DNA from: Candidatus Haiyanarchaeum thermophilum
Lineage (GTDB): Archaea; Nanobdellota; Nanobdellia; JAPDLS01; Haiyanarchaeaceae
NCBI GenBank assembly: GCA_025920425.1
Contig: JAPDLS010000002.1
Coordinates: 59,425-123,424 of the forward strand
Length of the DNA stretch: 64,000 nucleotides
Direction: 5' to 3'
Of this stretch, positions 23,928-33,553 are shown one piece after another. The notes under the pieces are model-generated. The model searched no databases. It was not told the origin of the DNA and worked only from the letters and a program-made list of their open reading frames with translations. The translations under genes and the position numbers were made by a program. Numbering within the stretch: the first letter of the stretch is position 1; each line of letters starts with the position of its first letter.

Positions 23928-24474
23928 TCTCTTCCTTACTTTTCTCCACATTTCCAGTAATTATGCTCTTCACCTCCTCGATCTTCCCTTCACTGATATA
24001 CCAGTACCTCCTATTTCCGCTTCTAAAGCTCTTGAGTATTCCTCTAGATTCCATTTGTTCTAGCTTCTTCCTGAGCCCACGAATTGTAATGAGGAAGGGA
24101 ATATTTCTATAGATCCTTCCTGTCTCAATTGCAGTTTCCTGAGAAAATGCAGCCAAGTTGTGAAAGATCTGAAGGAGAAACTTTTCCTCTATCTTAGCTT
24201 CTCTCTCCAGATCCTCCCTATCATATTCCTCCCTCGCCAAATTCTCGATCTCAGTAAGTCTTTTATCAATTTCATTAAACCTCTTCTCGATCTCTCCAAG
24301 TTTATAATTCAGATAATTGATCCACTCCCAAAGGTTTGAAAACTTGGCCTCGATCTGCATGCTTCTTTTCCTAATTTCCTCGATCCCAAGCAATCTTGAG
24401 AGTATCCCCATACAATTTTCAAGAAATTCATCTATTAAATCTTTACTCACAAGTAGGGAGAGGTATGGATTCAT
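23890..24474 (-). CDS. Coiled-coil protein with winged-helix domain
   Basis: About 194 residues from ATG 24474 (MNPYLSLLVSKDL); a GTG at 24450 is also possible, and longer versions would overlap the pilin-like gene. Residues ~35-85 form a coiled coil (KLGEIEKRFNEIDKRLTEIE). Residues ~100-170 resemble a winged helix: ETGRIYRNIPFLITIRGLRK...MESRGILKSFRSGNRRYWYIS. The GNRRYWYI wing is typical of wHTH regulators. Charged tail. It is downstream of a pilin-like gene, so perhaps its regulator. Confidence 0.62.
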   Translation of the reverse strand: MNPYLSLLVSKDLIDEFLENCMGILSRLLGIEEIRKRSMQIEAKFSNLWEWINYLNYKLGEIEKRFNEIDKRLTEIENLAREEYDREDLEREAKIEEKFLLQIFHNLAAFSQETAIETGRIYRNIPFLITIRGLRKKLEQMESRGILKSFRSGNRRYWYISEGKIEEVKSIITGNVEKSKEETKDTSEKSSELT

Positions 24475-24820
24475 TAGGAAACAGGAGTTCTGAGTAATTT
24501 CCGAGATGATCTGAAAGAGAGATATTAAATGCATTTCCAAGATCCTGAAAGAAGAACCTAATTTTCTCCCCAAATTTCTCCTCAAGTTTCATCTCCACAA
24601 AGCTTGCATTTCTTGAGATCATGAAACATTGCTTGGCAAAATTTATCCTATCTATCCTCTCCGCCTCTTCTTCGAATAGCTTGCTTAGGAGGAAAACTTC
24701 TCCTCTCAGATAACTGGTTATTACTAATTCAATTTCCGAGAGTTTTAGTATTAGGATCGCAAAGATTGCAAGAATGATTGGAAGTACGGCAATACTCGTG
24801 AAATAACCTTTATTATCCAT
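24443..24820 (-). CDS. Pilin-like protein with N-terminal hydrophobic helix
   Basis: 125 residues. MDNKGYFTSIAVLPIILAIFAILIL resembles the minor pilin start (Lys-Gly then an aromatic/hydrophobic helix). The rest is an amphipathic helix followed by a short polar region ending in CE; one more Cys (AKQCFMI). Divergent from the Cys-rich secretion ATPase at 24865 with about 44 bp between starts, so it is a plausible substrate or partner of that ATPase. Confidence 0.62.
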   Translation of the reverse strand: MDNKGYFTSIAVLPIILAIFAILILKLSEIELVITSYLRGEVFLLSKLFEEEAERIDRINFAKQCFMISRNASFVEMKLEEKFGEKIRFFFQDLGNAFNISLSDHLGNYSELLFPNESIPLPTCE

Positions 24821-24864
24821 ATACTAGAATCTTAGATAACTCTTAAAGAAGCTGGTGTTTGAAG

Positions 24865-26787
24865 ATGTGTAATTTTTTCATTAGAAATTTGGAAGATGGA
24901 AAGATCTTATATGTGGACTGCGGAAATTGTAAAAATAATGCTAGCCTCTTCAATGGAGATTGCCTTTCCTTCCTAGCTTCAATGTTCTCCAGAGAACCAT
25001 CGCTCCAGAAAGTAGTGCTGGTAAAACAAGATTATAAGAGGATAATTGAGGGGAAAGAAATAACCCAAATCAAGAAGTACCTCAGCCTGCTGCAAAAACT
25101 AAAAGGCCATCTCTGTGAGGAATGCCTCTCTCGCTTTGAAATGAAACCAAGCTATCTCCAACAACTTCTAAATTCCAAATGCAAAGATTGCGATAGGAAA
25201 GCCATCTCCAAGCTGAGCAAACAGATAACTTCCCTTACCGATTCCCTCAACCAGAGCAAGATAAGGCCGAATTTCCTTAGATATTTTATAGAGGAATATG
25301 ATTTGGCTCGATTTGAGATCCTAGAAAATTATGAAGTTAATGGTAGTAAAGTATTCATCCTGAGGAAAGATATGCATTTCCTCTATTATCTCATCCCAGC
25401 TGAGCTCTTTTTGAATGTGGATGAGCTGAGTTTTGTAGAAGCATTATATACCCAGCATATAGAGCCAAAGACTAAGCTCTCGGAGCAGAGGAAGAGAGAG
25501 CTGAGGGAAATCGTGAGGAGGCATACCTCTGGATATGGACTGTTGGAAATAATACTGCGAGATAGGTATGTTCAGGATGTTTTTGTAAATTCTCCCGGAG
25601 ATTCTAAGATCTTCATCAATCATGAGAAATATGGAACATGTAGGACAAACCTCATGATCACTAAGGAAGAGGTGGAAAGGATTTGTACCAAGCTTAGGAT
25701 GCTTTCAGGAAGAGCTTTTGATGAAGCTTCACCAATAATTGATTGTCAGATCAACGAACTCAGTACCAGAGTCTGTGGAATCACAGAACCTCTTACCTTT
25801 CTAGGAATAGGCCTTTCCTTAAGAAAGCATAGACCTACACCCTGGAGCTTGAGCCAATTCATAGAGAATGGAATGCTCTCGAGCTCAGCAGCAGCTCTTC
25901 TTAGCTTTTTAGTTGATTCCCAAGTGAATATCTTGATTACAGGATGTAGAGGCTCTGGAAAGACATCTCTCCTTGGCTCCCTACTAGCTGAAATAAGGCC
26001 CGGAAACAGGATAGTGGTGATTGAGGATACTCCCGAGCTCCCAGTTTCATATTTGAGGAAATGTGGAGCTAACATAGAGCACCTAAGAGTAAGATCTCCG
26101 ATCAGTGATCAAAATTTTGAAGTAAGTGCTGAAAGAGCTGTGAGAACTAGTTTGAGGTTGGGGGAAGGAATTTTGGTGATTGGTGAAGTACGTGGAGGTG
26201 AGGCTAAGGCTCTCTTCGAAGCCATGAGAATTGGAGCTGCCGGAAATTGTGTACTAGGAACAATCCATGGTTTCAATGCATATGATACCTTCGATAGGGT
26301 AGTAAATGACCTAGGAGTTCCCCCAACCAGTTTCAAAGCTACAGATATAGTAGTAGCTTGTTCTATGTTAAGAGAGAAAGAGAGCTATAAGAGGCTTCGC
26401 AAAGTGATCTCTATTTGTGAGGTGAGGAAAGAATGGGAGGAAATACCAGTATTTTATGAGCTTATGGGTCTCAATCGAAAGTATGAGCTAATAATGAATG
26501 ATCTTGGGAGTAGTGAGATCATGAAAAGGATAAGTATCTTAAGGAGAATGAGTTTGAAAGAAGTGATAAGAGCAATAGAATTGAGAAGGAGGATAAAGGA
26601 ATTGATCATAAAATTTTCCCACAAGAGAAGAGATATTCTAGATATCGAGCATACGATCAAACTTAATCATAAATTCTATGAGCTAGTAGAAAAATTTGAT
26701 GGGGCTGAAGTACTCAAGAGATTTAATGAGTTCCTCCATGGATTCCAATGTAAAAATCTAGGAAAATGGTTACTCCCACTTCCATAG
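24865..26787 (+). CDS. Type IV pilus/secretion ATPase with Cys-rich N-terminal domain
   Basis: 640 residues from ATG 24865 (GGTG 8 nt upstream; TTG 24859 is less likely). The N-terminal 110 residues carry C19-x2-C22, C33, C84-x2-C87 and C106-x2-C109, matching the spacing style of the ATPase at 1-1539. The ATPase core has Walker A G360-CRGSGKTS, Asp box IEDTPELP, Walker B ILVIGEVRGGEAKALF and TIHGFNAYDTF with the His-box. An extra helical tail of about 150 residues follows. A GspE-type motor; no TadC-like platform gene is adjacent, unlike the Tad operon at 37644. Confidence 0.88.
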   Translation: MCNFFIRNLEDGKILYVDCGNCKNNASLFNGDCLSFLASMFSREPSLQKVVLVKQDYKRIIEGKEITQIKKYLSLLQKLKGHLCEECLSRFEMKPSYLQQLLNSKCKDCDRKAISKLSKQITSLTDSLNQSKIRPNFLRYFIEEYDLARFEILENYEVNGSKVFILRKDMHFLYYLIPAELFLNVDELSFVEALYTQHIEPKTKLSEQRKRELREIVRRHTSGYGLLEIILRDRYVQDVFVNSPGDSKIFINHEKYGTCRTNLMITKEEVERICTKLRMLSGRAFDEASPIIDCQINELSTRVCGITEPLTFLGIGLSLRKHRPTPWSLSQFIENGMLSSSAAALLSFLVDSQVNILITGCRGSGKTSLLGSLLAEIRPGNRIVVIEDTPELPVSYLRKCGANIEHLRVRSPISDQNFEVSAERAVRTSLRLGEGILVIGEVRGGEAKALFEAMRIGAAGNCVLGTIHGFNAYDTFDRVVNDLGVPPTSFKATDIVVACSMLREKESYKRLRKVISICEVRKEWEEIPVFYELMGLNRKYELIMNDLGSSEIMKRISILRRMSLKEVIRAIELRRRIKELIIKFSHKRRDILDIEHTIKLNHKFYELVEKFDGAEVLKRFNEFLHGFQCKNLGKWLLPLP

Positions 26788-29577
26788 CTTTCTATTCATG
26801 AAAATTTCAGGAAACACGAATAAGCCCCAGCTGGATACGAAGAAAATTATAAACAGATCCCTAAGATTCATGGGAGCAAGATGGAATAATTGTTGAGTAA
26901 TTGGAATGTATGGAAGCGAGAGGGTTGAGATGAGGGAAATAAGTACAGCAATCCAGAGAAACTTATTGGTAAAAATCTTCCTCCCCATTCTCCATACACA
27001 TCTTCTCTCAGAGCGACAATTCCATACTACGAATAGTTCAAAGAGAGCTGCTTGAAGGAAGGCAGCAGTAGTAGCTTCTCTATAGGTGAGCTGTCTAGCC
27101 ACTTCATCAATTTCTCCATTTGGTAGGAGCCAAGGATGAGCAGGGAAGAAATAATACTCTAATGAAAAGACTAAGAAGGTACCAGCTGCTTGCAGAAGGA
27201 ATGAGGCCAAGATGAAGACTTTCATTCCATGAAGTATTCCTTCGGTTGGCTTCCTCGGAGGCTTCTCCATCACTTCATAATCTGGAGTATCCATTGCTAG
27301 CGCAATTGCAGGTCCCCCATCGGTTACTAAGTTTATCCAGAGGATCATAGGTGGCAATAATGGGAGGGGGAAGAGCTGTGGAGAAAAGATTCCTCCAAGA
27401 AGAGCAAATGAACCTATCACTAGAAGTTCATCGAAGTTGCAGGCAAGAAGGTAACGCGCATATTTACGAATATTATCATAAATTACCCTTCCCTGCTCCA
27501 CAGCTTTTTGAATTGTAGCGAAGTTATCATCAAGTAAGATGAGGTCTGAAGCTTCCTTAGTTACATCAGTTCCAGTAATTCCCATAGCTATTCCCACATC
27601 CGCCCTCTTAATTGCAGGAGCATCATTTACCCCATCTCCAGTCATAGCTACTATGTGGCCTCTCTTCTTGAGAGCATTCACTATTCTTAACTTATGCTCA
27701 GGAGAGACGCGAGCATAGACGCTAACCTTCTCAACTATCTTCTCAAGCTCCTCATCACTAAGCGCATCCAATTCCTTTCCAGTCAATATCAGATCTCCCT
27801 CTTTATAGATTCCCACCTCTCTAGCAATAGCCAGTGCAGTGAGCTTGTGATCTCCGGTTATCATTACTGTTTTTATTCCTGCCTTTACGCATTTCTTATG
27901 CGCCTCTATTGCATCCTCTCTTGGAGGATCTATCATTGCCTGGAGCCCTATGAATACTAGTCCCTCCTCAACATCATCATTTCCATAGACTTCCATCTTC
28001 TTATATGCAAATCCTAGGACGCGCAGAGCATTCCTAGCTAGCTCTTCATTGATTCCTAGGACTTTATTCCTAAGCCCCTCATCCAACTCCACTTCTTTCC
28101 CATTTATTAATATGGACTTGCATTTCTCGAGCACTATTTCAGTAGCACCCTTCATAAATACCCAAATTTTACCATTTTCATCTCTATGAATAGTGGTCAT
28201 CCTCTTCCTCTCAGAGGTGAATGGAATCTCCCCAATCCTCACAAATTTTTTCTCCACCTCCTCCTTCCAGAGATTCGCCTTTGCAGCTGAGACCAATAAA
28301 GCCCCCTCAGTTGGATCTCCAAAGATCTCCCATCCATTTTCCTTCTTCCTCAAACTCGCATTATTACAGAGCACTCCTGCTAGAAGCAATAGCTTCACAT
28401 CTTCCCCAAGTTCAACCTTCTTTCCATCCTCGATGAATTCTCCCCTAGGCTCATAACCAGTACCACTTACTTCGATCAGCTTATCATTTACATAAAGCCT
28501 TCGCACTGTCATCTCCCCCTTGGTAATAGTCCCAGTCTTATCACTGCAAATTACAGTCACTGAACCCAAGCTTTCAGCTGTGGCAAGCTTCCTGAGAAGA
28601 GCATTCCTCTTAGCAAATTCTCTAGCCCCTAATGCGAGGGTAATAGTAACTATTGCTGGCAAACCTTCTGGCACAGCAGAGATAGCAAGAGCTATTGCAC
28701 TCATGAACGCTTGGATAAATTGCTCCACTTCCAATTGAGACCTCAACACTATTTCTACTGCCTCAAGCACGAAGATTATGGCACAAGTAATAATTACTAC
28801 CTTTCCTATTTTGGAAGAGAGCTTATTTAACCTCTTCTTGAGGGGAGTATCTTCCTTCTCTATAGTTTGTACGAGTCCTGCAATCTTCCCAAATTCAGTA
28901 TTCATACCAGTAGCCACTACTACTCCCTTTCCCCTTCCGTGCACTACATGAGTTGAGGAGTATACCATATTCCTCCTTTCAGGAAGAGGAGTATCTTCAC
29001 TAACCACTTTTACTTCCTTATGCACTGGTACAGATTCTCCTGTGAGTATAGCTTCATCAGTTTTGAGCTCAATTACTTCTACCAAGCGAGCATCAGCAGC
29101 TATTCGATCTCCCTCCTCGAGTACCAATATATCTCCAGGCACTACTTGAGAGGCTGGAATGAGAATTTCATTCCCATTTCTGATCACTCTAGCCTTTGGA
29201 GCAGTAAGCTTCTTAAGAGCTTCAATCGCCTTTTCAGCCCTATATTCATGGATGAATCCACTCACAGCACACAGGAGGACAATGGCACCTATCACCACAG
29301 CATCCCCAAATGCTTCCCAAAATTCTCCTCCATGTGTAAGCTCCCAATAGCCTACCAATGTTGAAAATATTGTAGCAGCGATTAGGAGTAGAACGAAGAT
29401 GTCATTAAATTCACTCAGGAAGATCCGAAGGGCCCCTCTCCTCTTCACCTCCTTGATCTCATTGGGTCCATATTCCTTTAATCTCCTCTCAGCTTCTTCA
29501 GAGCTCAGGCCAGAAGTGCCAGTATTAAGCTTCTTAATTACTTCCTCTACCTCTAATGCATGCCAAGCCTCAAACAC
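26770..29577 (-). CDS. P-type calcium/cation-transporting ATPase
   Basis: 935 residues with the full P2-type layout: N-terminal cation-ATPase segment (SSEEAERRLKEYGPNEI), TGESVPVHK in the actuator domain, ion-site motif VPEGLPAIV, phosphorylation site DKTGT at Asp346, KGATE in the nucleotide domain, MTGDH, and the hinge TGDGVNDAPAIKRADVGIAMG. Hydrophobic helices follow at the C-terminus. PEGLP plus the length suit SERCA/PMR1-like Ca2+ pumps. Possibly Ca2+ or Mn2+ export; it overlaps the 3' end of the ATPase gene by 18 bases. Confidence 0.93.
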   Translation of the reverse strand: MFEAWHALEVEEVIKKLNTGTSGLSSEEAERRLKEYGPNEIKEVKRRGALRIFLSEFNDIFVLLLIAATIFSTLVGYWELTHGGEFWEAFGDAVVIGAIVLLCAVSGFIHEYRAEKAIEALKKLTAPKARVIRNGNEILIPASQVVPGDILVLEEGDRIAADARLVEVIELKTDEAILTGESVPVHKEVKVVSEDTPLPERRNMVYSSTHVVHGRGKGVVVATGMNTEFGKIAGLVQTIEKEDTPLKKRLNKLSSKIGKVVIITCAIIFVLEAVEIVLRSQLEVEQFIQAFMSAIALAISAVPEGLPAIVTITLALGAREFAKRNALLRKLATAESLGSVTVICSDKTGTITKGEMTVRRLYVNDKLIEVSGTGYEPRGEFIEDGKKVELGEDVKLLLLAGVLCNNASLRKKENGWEIFGDPTEGALLVSAAKANLWKEEVEKKFVRIGEIPFTSERKRMTTIHRDENGKIWVFMKGATEIVLEKCKSILINGKEVELDEGLRNKVLGINEELARNALRVLGFAYKKMEVYGNDDVEEGLVFIGLQAMIDPPREDAIEAHKKCVKAGIKTVMITGDHKLTALAIAREVGIYKEGDLILTGKELDALSDEELEKIVEKVSVYARVSPEHKLRIVNALKKRGHIVAMTGDGVNDAPAIKRADVGIAMGITGTDVTKEASDLILLDDNFATIQKAVEQGRVIYDNIRKYARYLLACNFDELLVIGSFALLGGIFSPQLFPLPLLPPMILWINLVTDGGPAIALAMDTPDYEVMEKPPRKPTEGILHGMKVFILASFLLQAAGTFLVFSLEYYFFPAHPWLLPNGEIDEVARQLTYREATTAAFLQAALFELFVVWNCRSERRCVWRMGRKIFTNKFLWIAVLISLISTLSLPYIPITQQLFHLAPMNLRDLFIIFFVSSWGLFVFPEIFMNRKLWKWE

Positions 29578-29622
29578 TCTTTTACTAAAGAGGATAAACT
29601 ATAAAAGCTTTCAGGGAAAAAG

Positions 29623-29630
29623 TTTTAAAA
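29623..29630 (+). promoter_or_regulatory. TATA box of rpoK operon
   Basis: TTTTAAAA about 24 nt upstream of the GTG at 29654, suggesting a nearly leaderless transcript for rpoK-rps17e. Confidence 0.55.
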
Positions 29631-29653
29631 AACATTAGAAGCTTTGAAGTGAA

Positions 29654-29902
29654 GTGGATATTGATAAACTCACTATCTTCGAAGTAGCTAGAATAATCGG
29701 AGCTAGAGCTCTCCAGATCGCGATGGGAGCTCCTGTACTCCTCAAAGAAGAAGTGGTGGGACTTAGCCCCCTTGAAATAGCTAAACTTGAATTCAAGAAA
29801 AATGCCATCCCAATTTCAATTAAAAGGCCAACAGGGGAAATAGTGAGGATTAGGGAAGCAATAGCCAATTGGCTTAAGGATCATGGAGGTGAAGTCTATT
29901 AG
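29654..29902 (+). CDS. rpoK: DNA-directed RNA polymerase subunit K (Rpo6)
   Basis: 82 residues. LTIFEVARIIGARALQIAMGAPVLL and SPLEIAKLEFKKNAIPISIKRP match archaeal RpoK, the counterpart of bacterial omega and eukaryotic Rpb6, which binds the RpoA'/RpoA'' interface and aids assembly. Starts with GTG. It is followed without a gap by rps17e; the two are a single transcript. Confidence 0.92.
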   Translation: MDIDKLTIFEVARIIGARALQIAMGAPVLLKEEVVGLSPLEIAKLEFKKNAIPISIKRPTGEIVRIREAIANWLKDHGGEVY

Positions 29903-30130
29903 ATGGGAAGAGTAAGACTTAAACCAATTAAGAGAATTGGAATGGAACTCTGGCAGAGGTATAAAGAAAGATTCAAGGAGAGCTTTGAGGAAAATAAGAA
30001 AATCGTGGATGAACTCATTGAATATAAATCGAAGAAGCTCAGGAATAAAATTGCAGGTTACATTACTCATCTAGTGAAGCTGGAGAGGAAAAGAACTAAA
30101 CTTAAGCAAGCTCAATCAACCTCTTCCTGA
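29903..30130 (+). CDS. rps17e: 30S ribosomal protein S17e
   Basis: 75 residues. MGRVRLKPIKRIGMELWQRY, then FEENKKIVDELIEYKSKKLRNKIAGYITH, is the archaeal/eukaryotic S17e signature. It is a small-subunit protein specific to archaea and eukaryotes. The ATG follows the rpoK stop directly, and the 3' end overlaps the DHH gene by 29 bases tail to tail. Confidence 0.93.
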   Translation: MGRVRLKPIKRIGMELWQRYKERFKESFEENKKIVDELIEYKSKKLRNKIAGYITHLVKLERKRTKLKQAQSTSS

Positions 30131-31271
30131 ACTCATCCTCCTTTCTCTTCGGCAATATTGCTGAGGCAGCGAATTGATGCCCATCTGCAATCCCTCCAAC
30201 TTCCCTAGAAGCTTCCAAGAGAAGGTGTACAGCACTTTTTAGTTCTCCAAGCTCAATCCTCCTCTTCAATCCTTCAGGAACCCTTACAGATACCTTTACA
30301 TATTTCTCACTTAAATTACCGAAGCCAGGAATTGAGCTTGGCACATCCATGAAACCTACAATATACTTATCTTGGTCTATAAGCTTCCTCTGATGGGCTA
30401 AGAAAGAGCAGAATTGTCCAATAACTTTAGTCCCCATCCCTTCATATATTTTCCCTGTCGAGAACCACTGAACTCTTCCCTCTTTCCTTAATCCTCGCTT
30501 GGAAAGGATTGCAAGCATTCTACGATTGGCCTTTTTCCTCAGCTCCTCCACCTCTTTCAGAAATTTTCCCACTTCTTCATCAATTCCATTTAGGCATGCA
30601 CGGATTCCAAGCCTTGGCCCTCCCGAATAATAACCTGCAGCCCCAAGCACTTGGAGGATCGAGAAAAGCTCCTCACAGCCAATTCCCAGTTTCTTCACGT
30701 ACAACTTAGATTTTTTTCTTATCACTACCCCCCTATCAAGAGCCTCCTTCAGCACATCACCATTTATCCCCCTAAATCCATCAGGAATCTCCAGACTTCC
30801 AACTACGGCCAAGTAACTCAGGTCCCAATTCTCCTCTCTCATCAACTTGAAGAAAAGGTAACAGCAAGTAGCTCCTGAGAACTCTGCCTCCCCTCTTATT
30901 CCCCAGCGTTCCAAATTCAAATCAAATACATTATCATAGTTTCCTCCTGCAGGTTCGTGATGGTCAAGAATTATCACAGTATTCCGTGAGCAGTCAAGTT
31001 CTCCTATCAAATCGGAATGACTTGACCCTATATCGCAATAAATGATGAGTTCTCCTTTTCTACTATGCACCCTAGCTAGCACCTCAGGAAATACCTTTTC
31101 TAGGCAAAAGAACTCACTTTCGATTCCAACTCTCCTTAGACCTTCAATTGCAATCGAGGCTGAGGAAAGCCCATCAGCATCGTCATGGGAAATTATCAAT
31201 GCTTTTCTGAAACCAGATATCTGCTTCGCAGCTTCTTTACTTAATTCTTGGAAACCTTGAGGAATTTTCAT
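30102..31271 (-). CDS. DHH-family phosphoesterase (RecJ-like)
   Basis: 389 residues. DHH motif I ISHDDADGLSS (about 28-38), an Asp in IIYCDIGSSHSD, motif ILDHHEPAGG, and DHHA1-type GGIADGHQFAAS near the C-terminus. Such Mn2+-dependent enzymes in archaea act as RecJ-like single-strand exonucleases or oligonucleotide/cyclic dinucleotide phosphodiesterases. Its ATG overlaps the stop of trpS. Length and motifs fit the archaeal RecJ-like group; the exact substrate is not clear. Confidence 0.88.
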   Translation of the reverse strand: MKIPQGFQELSKEAAKQISGFRKALIISHDDADGLSSASIAIEGLRRVGIESEFFCLEKVFPEVLARVHSRKGELIIYCDIGSSHSDLIGELDCSRNTVIILDHHEPAGGNYDNVFDLNLERWGIRGEAEFSGATCCYLFFKLMREENWDLSYLAVVGSLEIPDGFRGINGDVLKEALDRGVVIRKKSKLYVKKLGIGCEELFSILQVLGAAGYYSGGPRLGIRACLNGIDEEVGKFLKEVEELRKKANRRMLAILSKRGLRKEGRVQWFSTGKIYEGMGTKVIGQFCSFLAHQRKLIDQDKYIVGFMDVPSSIPGFGNLSEKYVKVSVRVPEGLKRRIELGELKSAVHLLLEASREVGGIADGHQFAASAILPKRKEDEFRKRLIELA

Positions 31272-32359
31272 CTCACGATGGTTTTGACGAAATCTCTCAC
31301 CTTTTCTCTCCTCTCCATATGCTTTTCTATGAAATCCCCAAGTACTTGGGCTAGCATTTGTTTACATTCTCCACACATCAACTTTCCAGAAAGGCAATCC
31401 TCTTTGATCTTCCCTACCTTGTCCTCATCCTTCTCGAAGAAAGTAAAATACTCATAAACTACACACACTTCAGGATTTCCCCCTCTTTCTCTCTGCTCAG
31501 CTATAGTCGCCCTTCCTCCGGTGAAGAGTTCTCCAACCTTCTTGGTCAAGCTTTCCCTAGGTTCTGTGGTAAAGATACAACTTTCGGGAATGCTCGAGCT
31601 CATCTTAAAATCCTTAGTTATTCCTGGAAGGATCTTATTGTAGATCTGGGCAGGCTTTGGATAGCCCAAGGCATCTGCTACTTCCCTAGCTATTCCCCTC
31701 CAGTATGGATCTTGATCAGGAGAGGCTGGAATGAGGCATCTATACTCCTTTCCAAGCTCTTCGCATCCTAGGAAGCATGGGGCAGCCTGAATCGCTGGGA
31801 AGAATATGATCCCTATGTTTGAAGTGTTCTTGAATCCAAATACTGCCTTTACTGTGCTGAAATTCACATGCTTAGCTATTCTGATAGCCAACCCATACAA
31901 TACCTTAATGTCCCTTGTATTGAGGATTATCCTAGTTTTCTCCTGATCCAACCCTACTGCGAAGATATCGAGCAGATTCTCAAATACATAATCTCCATCA
32001 TTAGCTCCAGTGAGCAGTTTCTCATCGTCGGTGATCTGGACGTATAAGGGGGAATGGAAGAGGTCTTGTAAGTGCTTAGTGAGCATAAAGGGGAGCAAAT
32101 GCCCCAAATGCATTTTTCCGCTGGGTTTCCTTCCAGTATAGAGATATACTTTTCCTCCCCTCTCTAGCTCATCCAAGAGGACATCGAGATCCCTATGTCC
32201 AAATACTATTCCCCTTCTAAAGAAGTAATGGAGTTCCCCATATTTACTAAGCTTTTTAAGGAGAATTTGATCCATCGGCCTAATTCCAAACTGCTTTATC
32301 AATCTTCCATAATCTATTCTCCCAGTGACTTCCCATGGAGTAATCCTAAATCTTGCCAT
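31268..32359 (-). CDS. trpS: Tryptophanyl-tRNA synthetase
   Basis: 363 residues. Class I signature KPSGKMHLGHLLPF (HIGH motif), YVQITDDEKLL and the KMSKS counterpart FKMSSSIPES identify an archaeal/eukaryotic-type TrpRS, which lies close to TyrRS in family. The N-terminal FRITPWEVTGRIDYGRLIKQFG is typical of archaeal TrpRS. It has its own TATA box at 32381-32389, and overlaps the DHH gene downstream. Confidence 0.9.
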   Translation of the reverse strand: MARFRITPWEVTGRIDYGRLIKQFGIRPMDQILLKKLSKYGELHYFFRRGIVFGHRDLDVLLDELERGGKVYLYTGRKPSGKMHLGHLLPFMLTKHLQDLFHSPLYVQITDDEKLLTGANDGDYVFENLLDIFAVGLDQEKTRIILNTRDIKVLYGLAIRIAKHVNFSTVKAVFGFKNTSNIGIIFFPAIQAAPCFLGCEELGKEYRCLIPASPDQDPYWRGIAREVADALGYPKPAQIYNKILPGITKDFKMSSSIPESCIFTTEPRESLTKKVGELFTGGRATIAEQRERGGNPEVCVVYEYFTFFEKDEDKVGKIKEDCLSGKLMCGECKQMLAQVLGDFIEKHMERREKVRDFVKTIVR

Positions 32360-32380
32360 AAGCTGTGAGAGACGCTCTTT

Positions 32381-32389
32381 TTTTAAAAA
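32381..32389 (-). promoter_or_regulatory. TATA box of trpS
   Basis: TTTTTAAAA on the minus strand, 22-30 nt upstream of the ATG at 32359, abutting the stop of the upstream flavoprotein gene. Confidence 0.6.
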
Positions 32390-33553
32390 CTATGCTATGA
32401 AAATTGAGGAAATCACAGAAATCAGGGATGGATGTTTAAGCAGGATTGGAAAGAGATCTCCCAAGCTCTTGAAAAGAAGTTTTCTTACAAACTTGCTATA
32501 GAGTTCCATATCTCCACATTCATAGATAATCTTCCTTATCTCAGCCTTTTTAAGAACTTTTGAGAGGTTAGAGAGATCTTCATTATCCAGCCCTCTCAAA
32601 ATGAGAGAGCAGTAATAACTGAGCCTTAACTCTCTTCCAATAGAAGTCAAATATACCTTATCATAATGCTCGACAAGAGCCCTTTCAGAAAAATCTCCAT
32701 TCAAGATACAATTGAATGCCGTCCTAGCTCCGATAAATCCTGTTACAAGTCCTCCTCCAGTACTTGCTTTTACCTGAGAGGCAGCATCTCCTACCAAAAG
32801 TAAATGCTCCGAGCTCATCCTCTTTAGGATTCCATAAGGTATCATGCCTGCCTGATAATTTATTACTTCCCTTGCCCCAACCATTGAGAGGAGCTTTTTG
32901 AGCCTCTGAAAGGAGACATCGAATCCGAGCATCCCAACTCTACAAATTCCAGCTCTCTCCGGAATTATCCAAGAGAAACAATCACTAAACCTCTTATCCA
33001 CTATTACCTCGATTTTCTCCCTCTTTAGCTTTACCCTAGCCTGTATACCCTTCATCAGCTTTATTCTCAGTCCAAGTTTCTCCCTAATTCTGGAGCATGC
33101 TCCATCAGCTCCTACTAAGAGCTCAGTAAAGAGCGTTTTAGTCCCAGTTCTACATTTCCATTTATTTCCACTCCTCTCAAACGTCCTTAGATCTTCACCT
33201 AGTAAAAACTTGGCTCCAGCCTTTTGAGCTAGTGTAATCAAGTGTTCATGAAACCTTATTCTCTCCAGTACATATGCTTTCTCAAGGCCATGTATCTCAA
33301 GTACTGAGTTCGGAAGGCGAAGCACGAACGAATTATATCTTCCAAGTATCATTTTCCTCGGTACTTTCACCATTTCTAAAAACCTATCTGAAACCAAGCC
33401 AGCACATTTGAGAGGAATCCAAGGCTTGGTTTTCCTATCTATGCACATCACTTCTATTCCTTCCCTTGCCAGTAAATAGGCCAAATAGCAACCCACAGGG
33501 CCAGAGCCCACGATTAGAACCTTACTTTCCAAACCTTCTTTCCCTACCCTCAT
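32390..33553 (-). CDS. Geranylgeranyl reductase-family FAD-dependent oxidoreductase
   Basis: 387 residues. Rossmann FAD site KVLIVGSGPVGCYLAYLLAREGIEVMCIDRK; LVGADGACSRIREKLG and LLVGDAASQVKASTGGGLVTG complete the para-hydroxybenzoate-hydroxylase/GGR fold. In archaea such enzymes hydrogenate the isoprenoid chains of membrane ether lipids. Neighbouring uppS and other isoprenoid genes support that role. A later start is possible because the first residues overlap the end of uppS by 32 bases. Confidence 0.85.
   Translation of the reverse strand: MRVGKEGLESKVLIVGSGPVGCYLAYLLAREGIEVMCIDRKTKPWIPLKCAGLVSDRFLEMVKVPRKMILGRYNSFVLRLPNSVLEIHGLEKAYVLERIRFHEHLITLAQKAGAKFLLGEDLRTFERSGNKWKCRTGTKTLFTELLVGADGACSRIREKLGLRIKLMKGIQARVKLKREKIEVIVDKRFSDCFSWIIPERAGICRVGMLGFDVSFQRLKKLLSMVGAREVINYQAGMIPYGILKRMSSEHLLLVGDAASQVKASTGGGLVTGFIGARTAFNCILNGDFSERALVEHYDKVYLTSIGRELRLSYYCSLILRGLDNEDLSNLSKVLKKAEIRKIIYECGDMELYSKFVRKLLFKSLGDLFPILLKHPSLISVISSIFIA

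Noticed and set aside
24475-24585. Longer N-terminus for the coiled-coil/winged-helix protein
   Set aside because: It would lie fully inside the pilin-like gene; ATG 24474 or GTG 24450 gives the normal short overlap.
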